From Tubulanus polymorphus (lineage: Eukaryota > Nemertea > Palaeonemertea > Tubulaniformes > Tubulanidae): a stretch of DNA of 64,000 bases. Positions 1 to 12,139 of the stretch are shown here, piece after piece (position 1 is the stretch's first letter; each line of letters opens with the position of its first letter). The stretch is taken from contig NC_134025.1 of assembly GCF_964204645.1 (NCBI RefSeq), positions 28,178,001-28,242,000 of the forward strand, in the 5' to 3' direction. The notes under the pieces are model-generated. The model was not told where the DNA came from, ran no database searches, and saw only the letters and a program-made list of their open reading frames with translations. The position numbers were made by a program, and so were the translations under genes.

Positions 1-63
1 TTTCTAAATTTTGGAATTGAAAGTGCATGAATTCGTGCCAGAGATTCGACCCGAAATACGTAC

Positions 64-3000
64 CATTGTTTCCTGATAAATCTTTCTTCAAATCATTTGG
101 ACGTTCGAATGATGTGTTTCCTGATAGAAGATTAACATAGATGATCTTTCCTAAAATTTAGAAAAACTAACACGTGCTATCTTGTTTATATTAGGTGAGA
201 TTTATCTTTCAGTTCAAAGCTCACCTGTTTTTGAATCAATTCTTGTTGTCCATTTCGCTGTGACTGGATCAAGGCCACACTGCTCATGAAGGTCTGAATT
301 TTCATCCAATGTTGAGTCAGTAAGGAGTTGTAGGCTTTTGTCAACTTTTTCCCAGGGCCATTCATCTCCAGAAAATTCATATCTTTCCTCCGTATTTTGA
401 TTAATAAATTCGGTCACTGGTATAGTATCCTCTTGAGCAATACCTTCAGACATGATGGTTTCTTTTGGCATAGAAACCATGCCATTTTTGTCCCAATCTT
501 GATGTTCGACATATGTTTTGATCCTACTGTCTTCTTGGGTAATTGAAGGCTGCTGGTTTTCTGTAACTTGGCCCACATTACCTGTACCTTTTACTTCAAA
601 TGGTTGAGTTTCAAAAGACCTGGGTACAAATTCTTGAGAAATACAAACAACAAGGTCATTCAGCGAAGAGTTCCTGGTGATCAGTGTACTGGGACGAACA
701 TTCACACCTCTCCCACCAATACCTGATGATTGAATTCCTTGCTGTAAATCGGTTCCATCGATATTTGAATTTATTGCCTGTATTTTTTCTAATTCAGTAG
801 ACAATTGCTTTTCACATTCCAGATTCATTGTTACAGGACGAAAACTTTGAGAATTGGTGCTATCTTCACGCGGTAATATCACTGGTGTTAATATGGCCTG
901 ATTCTCATTACAAATTGTCAAACATCGATCACTTTTCTTTAATTCATTCTGATTGTACATATCATTTATAGAATTACTTTCTCGTCTTGATTTGGAGCTT
1001 TTCATGTCACTCATTCCATTCTGTACTGAATACCGTGCACATTTAATCGTCATGGGTTTGTCTCTAGTTCTATGGGTGTTATGATGAATCCATACTGGAT
1101 ACTGTGTAAATTGAAGTGATACATCTGTTTTGGGTATGTCTTTAGTTCTATGGATGATTGGCTTTTCATCGCTTCTGTCCGGAGAACAATAATAGAGTTG
1201 ACTTATAGCTGGAGGACATCTATGTAAACACTGGTAACTCCTGTTTTTCGAGCAAAATGGAAACATGAAATTGTTATTTATTTCATTTGTTTCAAAAATT
1301 GGGCGCACCTTGTTCCGTCGCGAATCATCAAGCCAATATTCGATATGACCCTTACAGATCGGTGTTTCTACCGGGAACATCTGAGATTGTAGAAAGTTTT
1401 CATCTATAAAAATCTTCGAAACTTCCCCTTGTCTACAGAGTTCTGGTTTGAATTCGAATATCTCCGGAGAAACTCTGGACGACTTGTCACCGTTTTCGAT
1501 AGGATTACACTGAATTGCGACATCAACCATCGTTTTGACTGAACGAGGTTTCTGTCTCTCAGTTTGTCGTCTCTCCATTTCAGAATTCAATTTCCTCTTC
1601 TTAGGTGGTGAAGCATTCGTTTTCAAATGAAACTGTGAACATTCATTTTGTGCATTATTTCTACACAAACTGACAGCTTTATTCGATGTCTTAGTCACAT
1701 TCTGATTTCGTCTTTTAAGACATGATGGCGTCTTGATGGATTTCTCCGTTTTCGGAGGAAGTCGAATCTTTGAATTTTCCGCTTTTAGTTTCATCAACTG
1801 GTCTAACCTGTCTTTCAATGTTAATCGTCTACCGCTGTTAGTTACGCAGAACGATTCTTTACTCGTCTGAGTTAAAACTATCGAGTCGTCCGTTTCTGGG
1901 TGATTTTCATCTTCTGGAACGTGTAATGGAGATTCGTTTTCATAATCAGAGCGGCTGCCGTTTTTGTGCTGAGTTTCATCTCTTTCTTCAGAGGATGATG
2001 ATGATGATGAAAATGAACTACAGGCAGCATTTTGTTCATCATTTCTCTTCACAGAAACAGGTACTGTATTCATAGGAGTATTCACTGCTTGAACATTCTG
2101 CTCATTCTCATTATGTTCAATGTTTGGTGCGTTATTCTCTATATCCTGGACAGATCTTTGAACACGACTCGAATGAAGACAATTTGCCGCGTTCAGGGTA
2201 GTTATCTCATTGAATATCTGCCCATCAGCTAAACGCGCAACCTGTGCAGAATTGTCATCGGATCCTTCCATATTAGCGGCGCTTGCGACGATTAAATCTT
2301 GCGACTTCAGAAATCTGTCAATCATCTTAGCGAGGTTATCAACGACGGGCGACCAATTGTGAAATTCGATGAACGTCTTTGAAGGATCGAACGTGATATC
2401 GTACGTAGAAACCGGACAGTCGATCATAATCACAAACACCGGGAAATGTTCACGGTAAATCGCGCCTCTTCGACCGGTCGTTTTAGATTCATCGGATTTC
2501 GGTCGAACGATTAGCGATTTCGAGAGGAAATAATTCAAACACGTGTGAATTTTACTTTTCAAAACGACTCGCTTATTCACATACACGAATTGTATCGAGT
2601 TATTGCCGTGGCCTTCGCGCGCGATGAAACCGGTTACTTCGATATTTTCAGCCGCGTAGGAAACCTCTCTCAACTGATCGGATATTGACGCTCCGTACAA
2701 TTGCCGGAACGTACCGAGCTGCGAGGTACTTCTACGAATTTGAATTAGAATCGAATTCGTCGCGTCGTTTCTCAACGATAAACTAACTTCGTTATTTATC
2801 AAACAGATCGATTCGAGGCGTTCGCGAATTCTCTCAATTTCGAGACCTGAATTCAGATGTTTACGCCTGACCGGTTGGTTATAGAATAGTTTGAGTACAG
2901 TAATAGTGGTTCCGTGACTCGGTCGTTTCGTTTTAGATGTTTCAATCGCGATTGATCGACCACGTTCTATCAGTTTACGGTACGTTTGATCTTCGTGACA

Positions 3001-3803
3001 CGTTTCTATTTCGATAGACGCGCTAATATCGACGATGCTCGCTAGAGCCTCCCCTCTGTAGCCGTAGTGACGAAGATTAGACAGGTCATCGATACAATGA
3101 CATTTGCTGGTAAAATATCTAAAAAATACATCAAATTTTAACAAAGTCACACAGGAGTTGAGAGAAAGGCAACACATTTGAGTCGCCTAACTTTAATATA
3201 TCTTTAGATATGCACACAGGGACCTGACGCTTGACAGGAGCCTGGTATTCTTCATTCGGGGTCAGCCTACAGAAAGTTAGTCTAGCATCAAGCCGTGAGA
3301 TGATGCTTTAAGGTTTTGCTGGTATCAGGCGCGTTGGAGGCAATTTCTGATTGCCGTGGCCAATTGACGATTTTTGAAAGGTTTTAATGCTGCGGCGAAT
3401 TTACTTTCATTTCTTAAAAAACATGGTATTCAAAGAACAAAAAATTATATTGCCACAGCTTTCGCCGCAGCTGCACTTCCAACGCCACTGGGTATTTGGT
3501 CTATTCTAGAGGTAGATCAGCTGGTATCTAGACTACTGGTAGCCTAGCTCAGATGAAACTCGCTAGCTTAAAACAGCGTACTCACCTTTTACCAACAACC
3601 TCCAGATCGTCTTTAGATATACCATTTCCATTATCGACTACTTGTATTTTTTCGCAGTTTTCATTAATTCGTACAGCGATACACGTAGCGCAGCTGTCTA
3701 TAGAATTAAGAACTAATTCTTCGATGCACTGAGTAGGACTCGTAATAGCTACCCCTGATCGAAGTTGATTCCTTACTTCTGGACAAAGCAGTTGAATAGA
3801 CAT
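64..3803 (-). CDS. MLH3: DNA mismatch repair protein Mlh3 (5' three coding exons, truncated by window edge)
   Basis: Coding exons on the minus strand are 3586-3803, 225-3118 and 64-150; all junctions are GT-AG and in phase, giving about 1066 residues before the window edge. The start is the ATG at 3803. MutL GHKL ATPase motifs are visible: E29-LVL-N33, the DNGNG nucleotide loop at 57-61, and GYRGEAL at 92-98. The sequence GKRYFTSKCH spanning the first junction is typical of MLH3. The S5-fold transducer domain follows (FVYVNKR near 240). A long divergent linker with a serine run and many S/T/Q/N residues comes next, as in other MLH3 proteins. The third exon (SKTGKIIYVN..) leads towards the C-terminal endonuclease and dimerisation domain, which is off the window. 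Family role: MutL-gamma with MLH1, nicking DNA in mismatch repair and resolving meiotic crossovers in the nucleus. It is head to head with RPS6KC1. Confidence 0.95.
3119..3585 (-). repeat. MLH3 intron 1 with imperfect inverted repeat
   Basis: The intron holds an 11-bp perfect inverted repeat: GCTGCGGCGAA at 3389-3399 and its complement at 3461-3471. Outside it are weaker matching arms, GCGTTGGAGGC near 3330 and CTTCCAACGCC near 3475. The whole 3320-3500 block could fold as a long imperfect hairpin, which suggests a small decayed inverted-repeat transposon. No coding potential was seen. Confidence 0.4.
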
Positions 3804-4657
3804 GATCTCTTCCTAATCTTACATTACCTACTACTTGTAACAGGCTATCAAATTCAATTGAATCAGCCTGGAATCTGAAGAAGAAAAGAAATGGGTTAGC
3901 AATTTTTCATTCTCTCCAACAAATTTGTTCATCATCTGCCACTGACACTGATAGTGATATGGATCGGAGAAGGTGGAAATAATGTGATAACTGCTTAGGC
4001 CCTATGGATATTCATTTCTGTACACTTTAATGTTAGACGATTTTGACAGCAGAAAATCGATTCAAATTTTGACAGCTCTGGGTCTCTACGCCACCGACCT
4101 TCACTTGTACGCATACCCTATTTTCAGGTACGGCCAAGATTTGCGCGTTCCTGAAAATAGGGACACCCATGTGATTTGGGTTCGAATCCGTCACGTATAT
4201 TCGATTAATAGATAGATAAAAATGTGTCCATAGTTCATAATACATTTGTTAATTAGTACACCTATACATTCACCCCATCATCCTGAAGACCATTTTGGCC
4301 AGTATTTTTGGGTTCGAATCCGATATGAAATAATGCTACTCCTTTTAATTTCCCAAAACTACTATGTATACAATTTTGTCTATCTTAAAATGTTCAATAA
4401 CCATCATCATTTATGGAATTCCTTATGGAATTCATTAATTAATTCGTAAATCTTAACTCGTAAGTCGCATGGCACTTGAGGAATTACATACTAATATAAT
4501 ACGTAAGTCGTCATATGTAGTAGTTAAATGTAAGTCATAATTCGTAAAACGTAAGTGGTAAGTCGTATGACGGATGTCATCATTTCGCCTCATTATATGT
4601 GACAATATAGTTTTGAGTTTAAATTGAAATTGAATTGGGATATGTCAAATGGGAAAT
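3804..4657. promoter_or_regulatory. Shared MLH3/RPS6KC1 intergenic (candidate bidirectional promoter)
   Basis: About 850 bp separates the divergent start codons. It contains a perfect 13-bp hairpin (CCCTATTTTCAGG at 4116-4128, complement at 4150-4162, 21-bp loop). It also contains two copies of GGGTTCGAATCC (near 4177 and 4310), which match the RNA polymerase III B-box, and a run of degenerate CGTAAGTCGT-like direct repeats at about 4440-4575. No TATA box placed near either start was recognised. Promoter function is inferred from the head-to-head arrangement only. Confidence 0.4.
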
Positions 4658-7600
4658 ATGTCTTCAAAACAAGACCAGTGGGTCAGATGTTTCGATGTAT
4701 CTGACCCCAGAAAGCATCCCAAAGGGTACACAGTATACAAAGTCACTTATAAGGTAACGTTGTTTGTATTTTAAGTTTAATTATGTTCAATCATTAGTTA
4801 AAAGTCGCTAAAATATGTCCCTAAAGTGACTGGTTTTTGTGTAGGCATTGTATTGCCCACCATGTAATTCGTCCGGCTCGGCCCTAAAATTAGAATTTCA
4901 GAAAGAGTCCACTGCATGACAGTCGATTGTTTTGAATTGTTCATCTAGCATCTGGCATCTCCCTCCCCACAGCCCAATTTATAGTTAAAAATGAACCGTT
5001 TTATGCTGTGTGTACTGACGATCAACATTTCTGACTATATTTCCAGCTTTTTTCTAGAGAAACCACTGATCTTGTTGAAGAGGTAACTGCTGGTGAATTG
5101 GAATGGTTTTCTTATATAACTTTGACATTAGTGAATTAGGTAGGCCTAAATGTTAACTGTTCTCATTTTCAGATTGTCATTTGGAAACGATATAATGATT
5201 TTAAGAAGTTGTACGTGGTGCTGGCTGACTTACATCGTAAACTGCAGAGAAAAGAGGAATTCCCAGTGTTCGCTAAACCCACAGTTTTTGGTATGTTGCC
5301 GAGTCCGTTCGTTGAGACAATTGAAAAGGCTACAGGATAATTATCTATTATTGTTAAAATACAGGAAGGTTCGATGAAGCTGTTATTGAACAAAGAAGAC
5401 ATGCTGCCTTTGAGCTGATGGTATTTCTAGGGAGACAGTCCCACCTTTACAATCATGAATCATTTAAAAGGTTTTTTGAGGTAATACTCATTTTTGTTTT
5501 GTCTGTAGACGTGATTCTCCTCAACAGCAATGATAGGCCCTATTATATCGATTTCAGGGTGGAGAAAAACTGGATCCCAACAAAGCGTTTGAAAACACCT
5601 GCCCTCTAGAGCCAGAAAGAGTTGGATCTCCTAATCAGGATATGAGTACGGATTCATTTTCGATATCTGATGCCGGTTCTCTACAAGGGGATAGTCTTGA
5701 ACAAATACCAACCACATCGGCAGAGTCTTTACCGTAAGTCATCGACTCTGTCAAAATCAACCAGAAAATAATTTTTGATGCCTTATAAAATCTAACAACG
5801 ATAACTGTTGAGCGCCTTGGCCCTTATTGGGCTTGGCAGTGATATCGATTCGTAGAATGTCGGTTCTATTTGTACGCAAACTGATAGTGGCGAGATATCA
5901 TTGACAAAGATATAGAATGACTTCCTTGGATTATATTATGGGCATTATTGACATTCCATTTGTACATAGTCAAACTGCAGTAAACTTATATCCAAAGATG
6001 TTTGATAATAAGGCAAATAGAAAGATGATATGTTGTATTCAGAATATCTGCTTGGAGGTGGATATGTACACGACGTGCGAATAACGTTTTCCCTGACCCA
6101 GTCATACATGCACATTGTAATTGATGATAACCTCTCCTATTGAAACTTGTGCAGATTTCTTTGAACAATGCTCTCCTTAACTTATTGTCAAATCTTTTCT
6201 AAGGCATCAAATGATCAGTTTTCTAAATTTGATGGTGATGATGTTTTGTTTATTTGTAGCGAAGGGAAGTCAAACGCGAGTCTGGGAGGAGTTTGGAAAT
6301 ATCGAAAATCAGTCGAAAATATCAGCATAGATTCAAATGAAAATGGTGATGACGAAGATGAAGATGATGATGATGATGATGACGATGATTCGACGACCGA
6401 CATTCCTGAAAATGATTTATCGTTTTTCGACCCGTTGAAGGACGACGTCGATACGAACGGCGTTGCTAAGCAGCCGCATCGCATTAGCAACATGTGGTTG
6501 CTATCGGCGATGAGTGTGTGCGCCGAACTCGAGAACAAATCGGCGCAACCTTCGCCGCAACATTTCCCATTTTCGTACAGTCGCGATAAAGTCAACGAAG
6601 ATGAGACGATCATTCGCGTGGATCCGACGAGCGACGCGCAGTTAGATTACCCGGATATATCTCCGTGCGAAGAGGCCGCCGAAAACTCGGTCGCTGCCGC
6701 CAGCACGGCTCCTCCCTCTGCGGCCGAATCGATCGAATCGTCGGAAGACTTCGCGAAACCGAAATTAAATCGCACGTTGTCGGAAGCGATGATGAACATT
6801 ATATCTAAAGACGACGAGAGAGTTCGCGCCGATAGCGTCAGTCAGATCGATATCGGCGGACGTAATGATTATATATGTCAAGCCGCTAGCCAAATCAGTA
6901 TGGCTAAAGAATGCGAAGCGAACGGTAATAATGAAATGGCATTCCGTTATTATAAAGGTGGTGTCGCAATATTATTGGAAGGTGTTCAGAGTAAGTTTCT
7001 GTGAATGCTATTCTCTAATATTATCTTATACTGTATATGTTTGGTGGATTATTTGCTTGGATTAGATTTTATCCACTTCAGTTCGTGCTTTGAAAGTATT
7101 TTTTGGTGACTAGTGTAGAGATCCCGTACAAGTATTTTAACTGCATTATATGATGGGGGATACGTGATCTGGTCCTTAGTGCTACTAATCTATTATTTTC
7201 ATTTATAGGTGATATGAATAAAGCAAGAAGGGAAGCCGTTCGCAGAAAGACGGCTCAATATTTACTGAAAGCTGAGTATTTGTATAATCGTTACCTTGCG
7301 CCTGATATAACGGATGAGAAAAGATGGGCGGTAAGATATTCGATTGACAGCTTAACTCTTGTTATACTGAAGCTCGTTTTCATTTAAATTAGATCGTTCT
7401 ATTTTAGACTGATAGTCGTCTTTCTCCATCGTTGGAAAATGATAAGAGCATCTCGCATCTTCGTGGACCGATATCAGAATTACGTAATTATAGAGTTCTG
7501 GGAATTATAGATAAAGTGATGCTCGTTTTAGACAAAAGCTCAAACAATACATTTGTCATGAAGGTAAGCGGCTTGCTTCGGAAAGCGACAAAATTTTTCC

Positions 7601-10514
7601 TTGCATCTGGTAGGGATCTGATGAAATCGATTCTATTTTGCAGACGATTCAGAAGTCGCCGACATCATTCAGTCAACAGAAAAATAATGTCGTCCCGACA
7701 TATATTCCATTTATGGTTCAACTTTATAAGTTTTACGAAACAGAGTCGTCGTTGTATCTGTTACTGCAACACGCGACTGGTGGAAAATTATGGAGTTATA
7801 TTAGCGCGTATTTACTCCTCCAGAGGGAGCCAGATACTGAAATACGTTTACCGTCTGATAATACGAATATCTATTCCGGTCAGAGAGTCATCGTGGCGTG
7901 CAGTCCTAATTCCGGTCCGAGTTTTATCGATGAAGCCAATACGAAATCGTTAGCAACGGCGGCCGAAAGGAATTCACCCGATTTGTTGCACGAGAAAAGT
8001 AACAGTAGTCATGAACTAGAATGTAGTGACAGTTACGCACAATTCATTAACGAGTACCGTCGCGAGAGTATGACCGGAGATATCAACGAATTAAAAGTTC
8101 AGTTTAGTCTCGCTTCGAAAACGGACGTAGCGACTGTAGACGGCGAGATGAACGCGCAGATTATTAACAGCGACGATAACGCGAAAGTTGCCGATAAACC
8201 GTATACATCTCCCGAAACCGGTGAAACGATCACCGATCGTCCTCAATCGCTGAAACGTCAGAATTCTAGCTTTTCGTCGCTGGATTACGAAGAAATCCAG
8301 TCGCCGATATCTCCGCGAAGTGTCAACTCGCAGCAGTTTTCCGAAGTACTCAACGGGTCCAAGTCGGGAATTGAGAACTTCAGTATTTATAATTTCGACA
8401 GCGATCATCGTCACAGTAGCGGCGATGTGCCGCCGGACCACGCGTTTAATAGTCCGTTACCGACTTTAGACGACGACGACGGCGAGAATGGCGATGAACC
8501 GGTGTTCGGCGAAACGAACAAGCCTCGATTGAGTTTCGACGAACTGTTGAACGATATGCCCGAAGAGTCGGCGCCGAAATCTGATAATATACTCCCGACG
8601 ACCGAAGAACTCGTGAAAAACGCTCGCAAATTATTGTCGAGCGTTACCGAAACGCTAGGTGGCGCCAGCGAGCGTAAAACAAGCGCTTCAACTGACGAGG
8701 TGTTTGATGCCGACGAAAAGAAGAATCAGCATGACGATGCGATTTCTGGTTCTCCTTGTAAGATAGATACTAGCGGCTTTAAAGTCGTTTCTGATTTACG
8801 CGACGGTGGCGCCACCCAGCGCGTGACTATCGACGATTACTTAGAAAATCCTTTAGAGTACGAAACTAGTCGAAAACCGAAAAACGGCGAAATATCTCAG
8901 AGCGTAGATCGTTTAGAAGATGCGGGAGTAGACGACGAGGCTGAAGCCGCGGTTGTCGTTTCCTCGCCGGGAATTAACACGAATGTTACATCCAGCGGCG
9001 CGAAGTCAAAGCGTAAAGAATTCAAAATGCAGCGATCGTTATCGAGCGAAAGTTCACGCATTTTACTACAAAAAGAGCCGTCTCTCGATCGTAGTCTCGA
9101 TTCTTGTACAAGCAGCTCAAAGTCTCGAAAAAGGAACTTTTCGTCGTTGTTCGCTCAACTGGATACGACGCTTTCCGGTTCGGTGGAAGCTAAAAATGTG
9201 ATTATTCCCGAGAATTGCGTTCGTCAATGGGCTGCTGAGCTAGTGACCTGTTTATCTATGCTACATTCAATCGGAATTATTTGTCGGTAAGTAATTTATT
9301 CGATGCTTATACAGGTATCGAACTGTTGCCTTGAACTACCTCCGCTAGTAGTCGTCTGCTTTCAGCAAAGATTCGAAACTGGGGCTGATATCGAGACGGC
9401 TACAGTACAAAAAACCTTCCTGGATCACTTTTTTCAAAGTGTGCTGAAGGGATATTTGATTTCTGGTCTTGGTAGTTTATTCGTTAGTTCATTTTCAATT
9501 AAAAGTCTCTAAGTTGCAGTCCATTCGCATTTTCGATGTATCAAATGTATCTGCTTAAAAACTTAGATTTTCTGATGAATGTTGCTATGAAGTACTTGCT
9601 ACATGTATTCTTAATATAAAATGTTTTTTCAGGGATTTAAGACCGGATAATATATTGTTGGGAGAGCGAGGTCACATATTGATCACGTATTACAGCGAAT
9701 GGTCTCATGTAAATCGTGTTATATATCCCGAATCTTATGATGAATATTTCGTCGCTCCAGGTAAATTATTCACACAGGAATGTCACTAATATTGTGAAGC
9801 CTGGGCTTAGATGCTATCGTACTGAATATTAATCACTCCCTAAATAAAAGACTTTTAACGGTAAATATGCACTTAACACCGTTTTTGACAATGATTTCAG
9901 AGTTGCATTGTTTAGGCGAAGCAGGGCCTGCTTCTGATTGGTGGAGTTTTGGTGCAATATTATTCGAACTGTTAACTTGTAAGGTATGTATATATATGTA
10001 CGGGTGTATGTTGGTTTTATGTTTAATACACATTTATTATATCCGATGATGTATTATAATAATTATATATAGAATATTAAAATATTGGTTCATTTATCAA
10101 TCTAGCCGTTAGCATCGTGTCATCCATCCGGATTTTCATCGCATACACAGCTTAATATTCCCGAACATGTTTCAAAGGAAGGCCGATCTCTTCTCACTGA
10201 GGTAGGGCATAACCTGGCTTTGGCATTTCTGAGTTGAATGAATTTATCAAGTACTAATACTAGTGTAAACTTCACCTACCTCTCAAACTGGCAAAATTAT
10301 TCCGAGTTTCATTGGGTTTACTGTATATGTTAGCAATAATACCGGTATGTGCCGGTACATAAACAAGATCATTGAGAATTGTGTTTTCCATTTTCAGCTA
10401 TTACGATTCAATCCTAGCGAGCGACTCGGGTCCGGTGTTAATGGATCTGATGACATCAAAATGCATCCGTTTTTTCAGTCGATAAACTGGCTCGACCTTC
10501 AGACTAAACGATAA
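4658..10514 (+). CDS. RPS6KC1: Ribosomal protein S6 kinase delta-1-like (PX-MIT-pseudokinase)
   Basis: Thirteen coding exons: 4658-4753, 5047-5082, 5173-5290, 5365-5480, 5558-5733, 6260-6990, 7209-7331, 7408-7563, 7644-9286, 9633-9760, 9901-9983, 10106-10201, 10398-10514; about 1205 residues. The order is an N-terminal PX domain (1-120, with WKRYNDFKKL at 48-57), an acidic linker, an MIT domain (about 383-460), and a kinase N-lobe (YRVLGIIDKVMLV, TFVMK ending at 517). An acidic disordered insert of roughly 480 residues follows, then the C-lobe. The catalytic loop is CRDLRPDNILL (near 1064). The DFG site is replaced by TYYSEWS, so the protein is probably catalytically dead, as described for vertebrate homologues, which also share ECHPAG/SCHPSG and RLGSG motifs. 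Family role: PI3P-binding endosomal protein linked to sphingosine kinase and peroxiredoxin trafficking. One phase conflict occurs at the exon 7/8 junction (see findings). Confidence 0.93.
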
Positions 10515-11500
10515 TTAATCTCAAGTGCAGAAGAGATCTTGTTAAAACTTATTTGGTCACACTTAAAATGCTCACGATACATGATTTGTCTTTAGATTTT
10601 ACGCTTTTATTCAGGCTGGAATTCCAATCCAGCGACGTAGCAATGCAAAAAACCTGTCAAATCATGTCTATGTAGATATATAACTGTTATTTCTGTGATA
10701 TATCACTCGTTGTCTGTTGGTGCTTTACACATAATCTTAATGTGCATTTAATAGTGTAATTGTATTTCCATTATTTGTGTATATCATTAAATACACATTT
10801 GATTGATAAAACAGAGCGAAGTTTCCTTTAATTTTCACATTTGATAGTATTCAAAACTGTTTCTGCTGTAGTCGATGTTTGTTGTTGGTTATGTTGTTTT
10901 ATTTTATAAAAGGAATCCTGAAATATCAATATGTTCTTAGAAGGTATGAAATGAACCGTTTAGTTACAGACATTACCTTCTGGGCCATGTTGCTGAAAAT
11001 ATGATTGGAGATAACCAGTGTAGTGACAATTTGAAGTCCATTGGTACTGCAGTATTCATCCTACGGTTTTCGTTAAGCAATTTTCAATAACTGGCCTCAG
11101 ATTGATGAAAGTGGAACTGTTTTAACAAACTCTGCAACGAAATGGAAATCCCGGCCTTTTAATTGATTTCATTCGTGTCAGGTAAAAATGTTTTTCCTTT
11201 TTTGGAGTAATCCTTAAAAAGGCTTATGTAATGTGCCGATAGCCGAAGACTGGTTGTATTTGTAGAATTGTAAAGTTTTTGTAGAATTTTCTACATAATG
11301 TATCAATCAAATTTCATTGTCAAATGTTGTTTCATTTATCACTAAATAAAACTAACGTATAATGATGAATTAAAAAGACCTTGTTGCTAGTCGTCGAAAA
11401 TATACCCAAGTTACGGATATCTGCGATTCATGCAAGATGGAATAGACTAACATCGCGGACTATTCGAAAAACTGAACAAAAACCCAATGAGTTAATTACT
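10515..11500. other. RPS6KC1 3' UTR and intergenic spacer
   Basis: AT-rich sequence with the candidate poly(A) signals but no supportable open reading frame. It ends where sequence homologous between the receptor tandem units begins (the TTTATT poly(A) signal near 11514). Confidence 0.6.
10786..10791 (+). terminator. Candidate poly(A) signal of RPS6KC1
   Basis: ATTAAA lies 272 bp after the RPS6KC1 stop codon, in AT-rich sequence. A canonical AATAAA at 11345-11350 is a second, more distal candidate. Confidence 0.4.
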
Positions 11501-11513
11501 ACAACTAACATCT

Positions 11514-11519
11514 TTTATT
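11514..11519 (-). terminator. Candidate poly(A) signal, receptor copy 1
   Basis: TTTATT on the plus strand (AATAAA on the coding strand), inside a CATCTTTTATTTGT block conserved in all three units (also 16992-16997 and 22267-22272). It lies about 620 bp past the stop codon of copy 1. Confidence 0.45.
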
Positions 11520-11634
11520 TGTGCATTTACATTTACTAAGCTATGTTTTACAACCATGTTTACATCATAATAACCATTTATTGAGTCCGTGCGTCATAGG
11601 CTACAAGAAACAAGTAACCCGAGGTGAATCCGAA

Positions 11635-11922
11635 TTAGAAGTTTGAATTTTTCAATAAATTCATTACGTGTTTATTACAAAGTAATGTAACGGCTATGAA
11701 TATATCTTGACACGAATTTAAACCATCAAAGATGTACCATACAATTTCCTGTTCTACAACTATAGCTACAAATCCTATAATCCACGTCAAACCGATAATT
11801 AGTGACATACGAAAAAATATACTGATTAAGGTCCGATGGGCGGGCTGTTGATTCAAGGATTTCTTATAAAAATAAATAGATACATTATAACATTCAATTT
11901 CATAAGAACCAAATAACATCAT
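11635..11922 (-). pseudogene. C-terminal fragment of the class B-like receptor (TM6-TM7)
   Basis: Residues from KSLNQQPAHRTLI to the C-terminus repeat the last two transmembrane helices of the full copies (12183-12408), including LTWIIGFVAI and CNKHVMN. Upstream of KSLNQQ the similarity stops, and the reading frame runs into AT-rich sequence homologous to the 3' UTR of copies 2 and 3. The fragment therefore sits within the 3' region of copy 1. A pyrimidine-rich TATTTTTATAAG ends exactly at the homology start and could act as a splice acceptor. An alternative last exon is possible, but a matching donor in copy 1 is not apparent. It is most simply a partial duplicate. Copies 2 and 3 lack it. 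Confidence 0.7.
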
Positions 11923-12139
11923 ATTTTAGCCATGTAATAATAAGTAAATGAATTCATTACGAACGTAACAACGTCAACATCAAGAAAACGGGGATAATGC
12001 ATTGAACACTTACAATATACATGTGTTTATATTTCTAACAACTTTTCGATGAATATCCAAGAGGCTTTTTCCTTCGAGAGTGAAATTACACAAGGACGTA
12101 CTGCGCTGGATGTCGCTTGAAAAATAAACCATCGATTAG

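Noticed and set aside
6215-6613. 132-residue minus-strand frame with a serine run
   Set aside because: Antisense of the GAT repeat that encodes the acidic linker of RPS6KC1.
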